From the NCBI GenBank assembly GCA_036653535.1, contig JAVVTR010000003.1, positions 1 to 64,000 on the forward strand: a stretch of DNA of 64,000 nucleotides, given 5' to 3'. The DNA comes from JAVVTR01 sp036653535 (lineage in GTDB: Bacteria > Bacteroidota > Bacteroidia > Bacteroidales > P3). The translations under genes and the position numbers were made by a program. Positions 1 through 8,171 of this stretch are shown here, one piece after another. Below the pieces are notes generated by a model that saw only the letters and a list, made by a program, of their open reading frames with translations, searched no databases and was not told where the DNA came from. Each line of letters opens with the position of its first letter. The first letter of the stretch is position 1.

Positions 1-305
1 GGCACAAACTCATGCATACCGCAGAAGTGTGGAACAGCAGAAGTACTGAAAATAGAAGTTCTCACTCCATTGTTCCACTACAGATTCATCAGAGATATTA
101 CGCAGATGTTTGATAATCAGCAAAACACATATCAAACGGATCGGTTTCGCCCGACGATCGTTGTCTAAGCTGTAAAAAGGGGTAAAAGCTTTTTCAAACA
201 CGCACCAGTTAATTTTGTGCGAGAGCTTGTAAAAAGGATCTGTTGGTTCAGCAAATCATTCAATGAGGAGAAAAGGGATGGAGAGGATGGAGTTGTATTT
301 ATCAT
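1..305 (-). pseudogene. IS5-type transposase remnant, runs off the left edge
   Basis: Remnant of an insertion-sequence transposase read on the minus strand. An ATG at 305 opens a frame that contains SSLNDLLNQQ. The reading then has to shift at about 240 (one base missing) to continue as DPFYKLSHKINW and then the recognisable transposase N-terminal block KPIRL, IKHLRN, ISDESVVEQWSENF. A second break follows: an ACTTCTGC repeat spaced 16 bases apart creates an insertion, after which a different frame reads CGMHEFVP at the edge. These residues match the N-terminal domain of IS5-group transposases of Bacteroidetes. Two frame breaks mean it is dead unless the breaks are sequencing errors. The catalytic DDE domain lies outside the window. 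The 270 bases between here and sbcC hold only a terminator. Confidence 0.75.
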
Positions 306-474
306 AAAATCTGCAAGTTTCAATATTCAAAGATACAAGAATTTGCAAATTCATCAAAGAATTTATGATATTATATTATTGACAATCAGTGAATAAATTG
401 CTTCTTAAGGGACAACTAAATAATTTCTAAGGCCAGATCGAAAATTACAAATTTGGTGGATGTCTTTTTACAGC

Positions 475-506
475 AAAAGCCGTCTTTTTGGAGACGGCTT
501 TTCTTT
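475..506. terminator. Rho-independent terminator below sbcC
   Basis: An 11-base inverted repeat (AAAAGCCGTCT and its complement) with a short loop, flanked by A and T tracts. It lies 75 bases beyond the sbcC stop and should end the sbcDC transcript. It could also act in the other direction. Confidence 0.8.
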
Positions 507-580
507 TCTAAGGATAAAAATGCAAATTTTCTAACAATGAATGCAAATATCCTTACATGTTTTCGTTTATAATTATATAA

Positions 581-3500
581 TTACAGGATACGAATCCGGC
601 TATTTCCGTTATGTCCTTTCATAACTTGTATTTTACAAACAATTTTTTCTGTCATTTCGCTTACATGCGAAATCACCCCTATTTTCCGACCTTGACTTTG
701 TAAATTTTCTAATGCATCCATGGCCACACTTAAAGTTTCTGTATCTAAGGATCCAAAACCCTCATCAATAAATAAAGACTGTACTTCCATACGAGACGAC
801 GACAAAGACGATAAGCCTAAAGCCAAAGCCAAGGACACCAAAAAAGATTCGCCTCCAGAAAGAGTATGAACACTTCTACATTCATACATCATATCCGTAT
901 CTACAACCTGTAAGCCCAAGCTATTGGGAACTCTTTGCAAAACATAGCGTCCCACTAATTTTTCTAAATGTTGGTTGGCATAAATTAAAAGCATATCCAA
1001 AGTATAGGCCTGCGCTATTTTCTTAAACACATCCCCATTGGCAGAGCCAAAAACCATATTTAATTTAGCCCATCTTTCTTTTTCTTGCTGCTTTTGATCG
1101 CATTCTTTACGGTATTCTTCTACCCTCAGGAGATTTTCCTGATGATATTTTAAAATAGCTTCCACTTCGGCTAAATCCTGTTTTACAATCTGTTCTCTTT
1201 CGGAAATTTTCTTTTCCTTTTCCTCTAAAACCGCTATATCTACCTCTTGCGTAGGTTTGTCTTTTGAGCCCTCATGCAAACTGCGCTGAGAAAGTCTTTC
1301 CCTATATTTTGCTTCTATTGCTATTCCTTTTGCGGAAAGTTCCTGTAAATATTTCTTTTCTATTTCCACTTCTATAACCGACCATGTGGATAAAAATTCT
1401 AAATAAGCTCTATTAAAATAAGGCTTAGAAATAGCCATTATTTGCAAACCTTTTTCTATTTCTTCTTCCTCTTTTTCTATTTCCTTTTCTCGCTCCAAAC
1501 CCACTTTTTTTAAAGAAGCTAAAGTGCCGGTTCCTTGATCTAAAGTAGATCTAATAATATTTAATTGGGATGTGAAAGATTCTATGTCTTTTTCTATTTC
1601 TTCTTTTGCTTTTCTATATTTCGCTTCCAATTCCAATATAGTAAAGCCTTTCAGCAAAGCAATGCTTTCTTTTTGCAAATTCTCTCTCTCTTTTCTCTCC
1701 TCTTCCTTCTCTCTTCCCAATTCTAAACATTTTCCTTTTCTGTTTTCCCATTGTTGCATTAAAAAAGGCCAATGCTCTTCCAATTCCTTTAAAACGCTAC
1801 GAGATTGTTTTTCACTTTCCTCTTTTTCTTTCCAAATAGACACTAAGGCAAGCCATCGAGATTTTAATTCTCCTTTATCTAAATCCTCCTGCCAACGGGG
1901 CCAAACATGAAAGGCTTCGGCTATTTGTTTGTGATCTTCTGCCCATTGTTTTTTATAGCTTTCTAATAAGGTTTCTCTTTTTAATAAAACCAAGCGTGTT
2001 TTATCCATTCCCTCTTTCATTCTTTGCAAATCGAATTGCAACTTAGTTCTATTTTCCTCTAATTCTTTTTCTTGAATAGTCGATATTTCGCTTTGTTGCC
2101 ATAAGGAAACGGAGGGATGATGCATGCTACCACAAACCAAACAAGCTTCCCCTTCTTTTAATTTGGAACGTAGAACTAACACTTCCGCAGGAAGCAAATG
2201 TTCTAATCTTTGCCTCTCTTCTTCTAAAGAAAGTAATTTTTCTTCTTCTGATTTTAACAAATTTATCGTCTCTTGTAATAAATTTTCCGTATCCGTTATA
2301 GCCGTTTTATTTAAGTCCATTCTTTCCAAAATATCCGACAAATATTCGGCTTTCTGAATTAATTTTTCATAAGGCTTGTATTTTTCAAAAAAAGCCAAAC
2401 TTTCTTGTAAAATCTTTTGGTATTCTTCTTTCTTTTTCGACTCGTTTTCTATCCGTTTATCTAAATTTTCCTTTTCCTTTTGGACAGCGTTCCATTCTTT
2501 TTCGCTTTTTTCTAAAGCTTCTTTTGTCCATTGTAACTGAGCTTCTATCCCCTTTGCTTTTTCTATGGGACCTTGATGTGCTTCCCACTCCTGCTCTATA
2601 AGTTTTTTTTGAGTCTGTTTTTTAAGCAAATCTGCTTGCATTTCTCTTTGCTTTTCTTCGCAATTTTGCACTTTTTCGTAAAAACTTTGATAGTCTTTTT
2701 TTATCCGTGAAAGTGCTTCCTTGGCCTTTTGCTCCTCTCTAAAAACATCTTCTAATTCTTTAGCTTTTCCCCAATCTTCTATTTTCTGAAAACGAATAAA
2801 AGCTTCTTTTTTTTGCTCCTCCCATTTTTCTTTTTCCAAAATAGCCATTTCTATATCGGAATCCAACTGTAAGCTTCTAGCAAGCCATCTAAGATGGCGT
2901 TCTACATCGTATTTAATTAATTTAAGTGCTTCTTCTTCCTCTTTCCCTTTTTCCTTTTCAGTCTGCTTTTGGCTATATTCTTCCTTGGTAAGAGGATGCA
3001 CTCCTTTTAATTTTTCCTCTATCAGTGCCAAGGACTCCGAAGCCATTTTCGTTTGCTCATAAATTCGTTTGGAAATACGAGAATATATTTCCGTACCAGT
3101 TAATTTTTCCAATAATTCTGCCTTTTCCCCCTGCCGAGCTTTTAGAAAGGTGGCAAAATCGCCCTGAGCCAATAAAACCGTACGTGTAAACTGTTCAAAA
3201 GTAAGGCCTATTAAACTTACTACTCTTTCCAACACCGCCGTCTTTCCATCTTGTTCTATGCTACTATTTTCTAAATTTTCCAATTGCATAGTCGCCTCTC
3301 TCAAATTCCCATCCGCCTTGTTATAGGCTCTTCTAACAAACCAAGTAGATCTATATCTTTTTCCATCCAAAGCGCAAAAATCAACCTGAGCATATCCCTC
3401 AATGGCATTTCTACGTAAAACATTGCGAGGATCTTTTTGACTAATATATTTATCCCCTCCATCTCTAAGCGGTAAACTTTCCACACTGTCTCTACTCACC

Positions 3501-3679
3501 CTTGGGGTATTATTATATAAGGCCAAACACAAAGCGTCTAACAAGGTTGATTTTCCCGAACCGGTAGGCCCAGTAATAGCAAATATTCCTGCCGACCGTA
3601 AGGGTTCCAGCGTAAAATCTATAGCAAATTCTTCGGCCAAAGAGGCTAAGTTTTTACCACGTATCGCCAATATTTTCAT
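581..3679 (-). CDS. sbcC: SbcC, ATPase subunit of the SbcCD (Mre11-Rad50-like) nuclease
   Basis: Large SMC-like ATPase (1032 residues) that with SbcD cuts hairpins and blocked DNA ends. Walker A GPTGSGKST is at residues 37-45. Two long Glu/Lys-rich coiled-coil arms flank a zinc hook (CLVC, about residue 512). The C-terminal half of the split ATPase has the signature LSGGES (about 936) and Walker B FIDEGFGSLD (about 968). Length matches the family (about 1000-1050). The start ATG overlaps the end of sbcD by four bases, so the two are translationally coupled. Nothing is missing; the protein should be functional. Assignment is by motif order and by the sbcD partner. Confidence 0.96.
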   Translation of the reverse strand: MKILAIRGKNLASLAEEFAIDFTLEPLRSAGIFAITGPTGSGKSTLLDALCLALYNNTPRVSRDSVESLPLRDGGDKYISQKDPRNVLRRNAIEGYAQVDFCALDGKRYRSTWFVRRAYNKADGNLREATMQLENLENSSIEQDGKTAVLERVVSLIGLTFEQFTRTVLLAQGDFATFLKARQGEKAELLEKLTGTEIYSRISKRIYEQTKMASESLALIEEKLKGVHPLTKEEYSQKQTEKEKGKEEEEALKLIKYDVERHLRWLARSLQLDSDIEMAILEKEKWEEQKKEAFIRFQKIEDWGKAKELEDVFREEQKAKEALSRIKKDYQSFYEKVQNCEEKQREMQADLLKKQTQKKLIEQEWEAHQGPIEKAKGIEAQLQWTKEALEKSEKEWNAVQKEKENLDKRIENESKKKEEYQKILQESLAFFEKYKPYEKLIQKAEYLSDILERMDLNKTAITDTENLLQETINLLKSEEEKLLSLEEERQRLEHLLPAEVLVLRSKLKEGEACLVCGSMHHPSVSLWQQSEISTIQEKELEENRTKLQFDLQRMKEGMDKTRLVLLKRETLLESYKKQWAEDHKQIAEAFHVWPRWQEDLDKGELKSRWLALVSIWKEKEESEKQSRSVLKELEEHWPFLMQQWENRKGKCLELGREKEEERKERENLQKESIALLKGFTILELEAKYRKAKEEIEKDIESFTSQLNIIRSTLDQGTGTLASLKKVGLEREKEIEKEEEEIEKGLQIMAISKPYFNRAYLEFLSTWSVIEVEIEKKYLQELSAKGIAIEAKYRERLSQRSLHEGSKDKPTQEVDIAVLEEKEKKISEREQIVKQDLAEVEAILKYHQENLLRVEEYRKECDQKQQEKERWAKLNMVFGSANGDVFKKIAQAYTLDMLLIYANQHLEKLVGRYVLQRVPNSLGLQVVDTDMMYECRSVHTLSGGESFLVSLALALGLSSLSSSRMEVQSLFIDEGFGSLDTETLSVAMDALENLQSQGRKIGVISHVSEMTEKIVCKIQVMKGHNGNSRIRIL

Positions 3680-4917
3680 TGCTCTTCTTGTATTACTATT
3701 TTCATCAAATTAGCCATTGATTCAGGCATTGGCACTCCATAACGCTCCATATAAACTTTAGAGGCCATAGTAAAAGGATCTATATTTTGTATATTATCCA
3801 AATCTACTATCATTTCTTGCTTTTCTTTACAAAGACGCTCCAAAGTTATCCGTGCTAAACGCACCGCTTTTCCTCGCAAAGCAGCTTCTATTTGTGAACG
3901 CATAAACGGCTGCGGTTCCTCTTCCCATATTTTTACTTCCAAAAAAGGATATTTACTTCCCTCATCCCCTACCTCATCCCCTACCTTCTCTATAATAGGC
4001 AATTGGTCTAATTCTTGTAGAACCTCTTTCCATGGCGCCGCCTTAAATGGAATACTTAGTAGTTTTACCGGAGAATCAAAACTCAATCTTTCTATATTCT
4101 GTAATTTGCCATTCTGTAATTCTATAAGATTTACCCCCTGTTTAAAATTCTTTTCTGCAAAGGACATAGGCAAAGGAGCTCCGGCATAACGCACATAGTT
4201 TCTTCCGGAAACCTGTTGCCCTTTATGCAAGTGCCCCAAAGCGACATAGGCGATATCCTTATCAAACGCTTCGGGTAAAACACTTTCCAATCCACCAATA
4301 ATAGTACGCTCCGAACGATCTCCAGCTAAAAGCTCCGATCCGGTAGCCTGCAAATGCCCCATCATAACCACTGCTTCCTCTTTTTCCCGTTCTAAATTTA
4401 AAACCTGCAGCAATTTTTGATAAAAATTTTCCACTGCAGCAGAATAGTTATGCTCTATTTTATTTTCTATTTCCAAATCCCCCATTCTCAAATAAGGCAC
4501 CGCTAAACACCAAGCCTTATGCACTCCATTTTCATACAAAGGAATAATCATTTTTTTATAATCCAATTCCCCATTCAAGGTCTTTTCGACCACCCCTACA
4601 ATCTGTATTCTTCTATCTTCCAACAAAGGAGCCGGAGCTTCTAAACGAGCTGCAGAATCGTGATTTCCAGCAATAATCACCACCTGAAGGCTAGGATTTT
4701 CTGTAGTTATTTCCTTTAAAAAACTATAATATAAATTTTGAGATAAAGCCGAAGGATTAGGTCCATCAAACACATCCCCACAAATCAATAACACATCGGC
4801 TTCTGTACGGATAAGCTGCTGTCGAAGCCAATCGAAAAAGGCTTCATGCTCCTCTTTACGATCATATCCAAAAAAGTTTTGCCCAATGTGCCAATCGGCT
4901 GTATGTATAATATGCAT
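3676..4917 (-). CDS. sbcD: SbcD, nuclease subunit of SbcCD
   Basis: Calcineurin-like phosphoesterase, 413 residues, the Mn-dependent nuclease partner of SbcC. The metal-binding motifs appear in order: HTADWHIG (residues 5-12), CGDVFDGPN, AGNHDSAARL, GHLQATG and ALGHLHKGQ. The C-terminal third is the capping and SbcC-contact region. It is the first gene of the sbcDC pair. Its ATG is the last part of a 27-base element that also abuts the start of the gene at 51958 (see repeat entries), so the start is well marked but no ordinary promoter with a leader was seen in the 125 bases above it. Confidence 0.96.
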   Translation of the reverse strand: MHIIHTADWHIGQNFFGYDRKEEHEAFFDWLRQQLIRTEADVLLICGDVFDGPNPSALSQNLYYSFLKEITTENPSLQVVIIAGNHDSAARLEAPAPLLEDRRIQIVGVVEKTLNGELDYKKMIIPLYENGVHKAWCLAVPYLRMGDLEIENKIEHNYSAAVENFYQKLLQVLNLEREKEEAVVMMGHLQATGSELLAGDRSERTIIGGLESVLPEAFDKDIAYVALGHLHKGQQVSGRNYVRYAGAPLPMSFAEKNFKQGVNLIELQNGKLQNIERLSFDSPVKLLSIPFKAAPWKEVLQELDQLPIIEKVGDEVGDEGSKYPFLEVKIWEEEPQPFMRSQIEAALRGKAVRLARITLERLCKEKQEMIVDLDNIQNIDPFTMASKVYMERYGVPMPESMANLMKIVIQEEQ

Positions 4918-4941
4918 ACGATAATAATTTTAATAAATAGG
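4915..4941 (-). repeat. Copy 1 of a dispersed 27-base element ending on the sbcD start codon
   Basis: Read on the minus strand, the element is CCTATT, T, ATTAAAATTATT, A, TCGTATG, and its last three bases are the sbcD ATG. It matches the copy at 51934-51960 with one difference and the copy at 59708-59734 with three. The block contains a TAnnTTCG-like string next to the ATG. A promoter giving a leaderless or near-leaderless mRNA is possible, but this is inference. Confidence 0.7.
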
Positions 4942-5042
4942 ACGTATATAACTCCATGAGATTTATTTTCATATCCTATGGTTAATTTATAGTGCTCATG
5001 TTCGTTTTATACGAAAAATAATTTCTAAGAAACTCGATTGAA

Positions 5043-8000
5043 TTAGTCCACCTCTTTTATCTTCAAATTTTCCGTCTCTATATAAACCAAAAAACTTTGC
5101 ACCTTTTCATAGCCCATTGCTTTAAGAGCAGCCACATAAGAGCGCATCTGTAACAAATGGTTCTCTAATTCTTTGCCCGTTTTATAATCCAAAATCACCG
5201 CTTCTTTTCCTTTCACCATTACCCTATCTGGTCTAAATTGCTTGGAAAAAGCATATATAGAAGTTTCCGATTTAACCAAATAATCTCCATAGAAAAAAGG
5301 CTTTAGACGAGCATCGTTTACCACACAATAAATTCTTTTTTTTGCCTCTTCTTTTCGAAGAAAAAATCGAGAATATTTTCCCAAGGCTTTTTCTATGGCC
5401 CGTTCTACATCGTTTTTCCCATCCAAGCAAGAAAGAGCTTCGTGTATAAATTTACCCCACAAAATTTCCGCCCCTTCTATATTTTCTTTTTCTATAGCCG
5501 GAACCAAACGTTTCCTCCAGTCAAAACTTGGGAGAGCTATTCCTAATTGCTTTTCTTGCAAAGGATCCACTTCTACCTCTTTTAAGTTTTCTATTTTAGT
5601 TTCTATATTTTCCTTTGAATTTACACTAAGGCTTTGCTTATCTAAGTACTCTGGATAGGCAGTTACAAACGCATTAAAAGCATCACTATAAGAAAAAGCA
5701 TCCATGGAAATATTTCCCGACGATTCATCACATAAAACATGCAAATGCTTACAAGCACGAGTAGTTGCCACATAAAGTAAATTTAAATAATCTACTAAGG
5801 TTTTATTTTTTTCCTCTTTCATTTTAGAAGAAAACTTAGTAAAAGCCATTTCTTTCGTATACTGAACCAAGGCAGATGGCAGCCCTATTTCCTCTTTCAA
5901 ATCCTCTCCTTCTATCCAATTTAAATCTCTATAAATACTAATTTTATCGTTAGCATAAGGATAAATCACCGTTTGAAATTCTAAACCCTTAGCCTTATGT
6001 ATCGACATCACTTTCACCGCATCCTTGGGAGCGGCTGTAGAAACGGCATATTTCTCCGACTTTTTTTCCCACCAATCCAATACTTCTTTAATGTTTTTTC
6101 CTCCTTCCAAATGCACTGCATCTAAAAAGGTAATAACATATTGATCCACATTGGCGTCTATGGTCCATATTCGCAAAACCGCTTCTACCAAATCATATAT
6201 TTCTATAGGAAAATCTCTTAGAGTATCCAAGGATTGAAAATACGACAAAGTATAATTCGATTCTAAAAAATAATCATCTAAAGTTAGGTCCGACTCTGTT
6301 AATAAACCTAATATATAAGCCTGAACTATCGTTTCCTTACGCGAGAAATCGGTCTTATCGTAAATATAGCGAAGGGAAGCCACAATTAATCTAACCCATC
6401 GACTATACTTTAAGATTAAAGAATCGGGAGAGACTACTTTTATTCCATTTTTTACCAAAATATCAGCCACTTTTCGGCTTTGCTCGTTAGTTCTACAAAG
6501 TACAGCTACTTCCGAAAATGAATATTGCCTTACCAAACGTAATATATTTTGTAAATACCAATTTTGTTTATCTTCTTTTTTATTCCGAATAGCTATCTGT
6601 ACAGAGGAAGGAAAAGCGGAAGGATACCGATCTATTTCATTTTTATAAAACTGCTCATGCCCTTGATAAATACGCTGAATGGAACTTCCTTCTTTTACAT
6701 CCTCCCCATCCAAATTCCCTGTGGCGTTTTCTGTAGAATTTTGCCTCACATCATTTTCTTCTAAAAAGCTCTTTAAGAATTTATAGAACAAGTTATTGAA
6801 CGCAATGATCCCTTTATCGGATCGCCAATTCGATTGTAGGTTAAGCATATCCGTACGTTTGCTTTCCGACAAATCTAAAAATTGTTCTAAATCAGCTTGT
6901 CTAAATCTATAGATAGATTGTTTAGGATCTCCTACGGCCAAATTTAAATTCCCTTCTGCTAAATTATTTTCCACCAAAGGCCGCAAATTATACCATTGTA
7001 AGGCCGATGTATCTTGAAATTCATCTATAAAAAGATGTTTATACCTTTCTCCTGTTCTTTCATAAATGAATTCCGAAGACTCCTTAGATAATGCCTCTTT
7101 TATTTTTTGATTAAATTCCGAAATGGGTACTATACCCCGACTTAACTTTATCTTTTCTAAAATCTTTTGCGCTCTATTAACTAATGCTAAAGCATAAATA
7201 TTACGCAATACCTGAACCGACAAATAATATCGTCCATAATTTATAGAAAGCAAAGCTGTATAGCATTCTTTTAAACCCAAAGCCGTTTTTTCTAATGCCA
7301 AATTTTTCAGAATTCCTCCCTCTACACTTTTCTCCACCCTTATTCCCGGACTCACTATTTTTTCTATGGGTATTTTCACCCCCGAAAAAAATTTAAACAC
7401 GCCATTTTTTCCCCCTACAAAATCATCCACACTTAAATTGTATTCCTGTATAATCCCCGCCCCTTTCCTACTCCAATATTCTATTTTTTCTTCCGTTTGA
7501 CGCTTTATTTCCCGCAATTTGGAAATGGAAGATTTGAAATCAGAGGTCTCGTAATCCGCCATGGAAGCCAATGGCGCTATACTCTTTTCTTCGAAAATAA
7601 GTCGTATAACCGGCTTAATCATCTCTCCTATTCGCAAACTATGCCCCTCTTCGCCCTGATATTTTAAAAACCCAAGAAGTATTTCTGTTTCCTCTTCCAT
7701 ACCCTCTTTACCACATTCCTCTATCAAACATTTTACAATATCTTCTTTAAGCATATCTATTTCTAAAGAAGCAGTATAATCCTGAGGCAAACCTAATTCA
7801 AAAGCAAAGGGACGGACCGTGTTTTGTACAAAACTATCTATGGTTTTTACGGAAAACAAAGAATAATGATGCAAGAGAAATTTTAAAGTATAAGCGGCCA
7901 ACTGCTCTATAGTCTCTTTGTTTTTACCAGTACGAGCCATTAGAAAATCCATATCCGCATATTCTCTTCTACTAATTTGAGCTAATGTAGTTAGTATTTT

Positions 8001-8162
8001 TCTCTTCATATCACTCGTAGCCGCATTGGTAAAAGTGATAGCTAATATTTCCTTAGCCTTCCCTTGAGAAGAAAGTGCTAAGCCAATATATTCTCGGGTA
8101 AGCGTATAAGTTTTACCCGAACCTGCAGAAGCCTTATATAATTTTAAATTTGAATTTTTCAT
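5043..8162 (-). CDS. addA: AddA-like helicase-nuclease (UvrD/Rep family with PD-(D/E)XK nuclease)
   Basis: 1039-residue superfamily 1 helicase fused to a nuclease, the motor subunit of an AddAB/RecBCD-type double-strand break resection complex. Walker A ASAGSGKT is at residues 12-19. Other helicase motifs are FIDEFQDTS, GDPKQSIYRFR, the QSNWRS region and HKAKGLEFQTVIYP. The C-terminal nuclease has AVILDYKTGKE with the catalytic Asp and Lys near residue 992. It is shorter than Firmicutes AddA (about 1230), as usual in Bacteroidetes. Its start is 9 bases after the addB stop, so it is the last gene of DUF4294-addB-addA. Confidence 0.9.
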   Translation of the reverse strand: MKNSNLKLYKASAGSGKTYTLTREYIGLALSSQGKAKEILAITFTNAATSDMKRKILTTLAQISRREYADMDFLMARTGKNKETIEQLAAYTLKFLLHHYSLFSVKTIDSFVQNTVRPFAFELGLPQDYTASLEIDMLKEDIVKCLIEECGKEGMEEETEILLGFLKYQGEEGHSLRIGEMIKPVIRLIFEEKSIAPLASMADYETSDFKSSISKLREIKRQTEEKIEYWSRKGAGIIQEYNLSVDDFVGGKNGVFKFFSGVKIPIEKIVSPGIRVEKSVEGGILKNLALEKTALGLKECYTALLSINYGRYYLSVQVLRNIYALALVNRAQKILEKIKLSRGIVPISEFNQKIKEALSKESSEFIYERTGERYKHLFIDEFQDTSALQWYNLRPLVENNLAEGNLNLAVGDPKQSIYRFRQADLEQFLDLSESKRTDMLNLQSNWRSDKGIIAFNNLFYKFLKSFLEENDVRQNSTENATGNLDGEDVKEGSSIQRIYQGHEQFYKNEIDRYPSAFPSSVQIAIRNKKEDKQNWYLQNILRLVRQYSFSEVAVLCRTNEQSRKVADILVKNGIKVVSPDSLILKYSRWVRLIVASLRYIYDKTDFSRKETIVQAYILGLLTESDLTLDDYFLESNYTLSYFQSLDTLRDFPIEIYDLVEAVLRIWTIDANVDQYVITFLDAVHLEGGKNIKEVLDWWEKKSEKYAVSTAAPKDAVKVMSIHKAKGLEFQTVIYPYANDKISIYRDLNWIEGEDLKEEIGLPSALVQYTKEMAFTKFSSKMKEEKNKTLVDYLNLLYVATTRACKHLHVLCDESSGNISMDAFSYSDAFNAFVTAYPEYLDKQSLSVNSKENIETKIENLKEVEVDPLQEKQLGIALPSFDWRKRLVPAIEKENIEGAEILWGKFIHEALSCLDGKNDVERAIEKALGKYSRFFLRKEEAKKRIYCVVNDARLKPFFYGDYLVKSETSIYAFSKQFRPDRVMVKGKEAVILDYKTGKELENHLLQMRSYVAALKAMGYEKVQSFLVYIETENLKIKEVD

Positions 8163-8171
8163 ATTCCTTTT

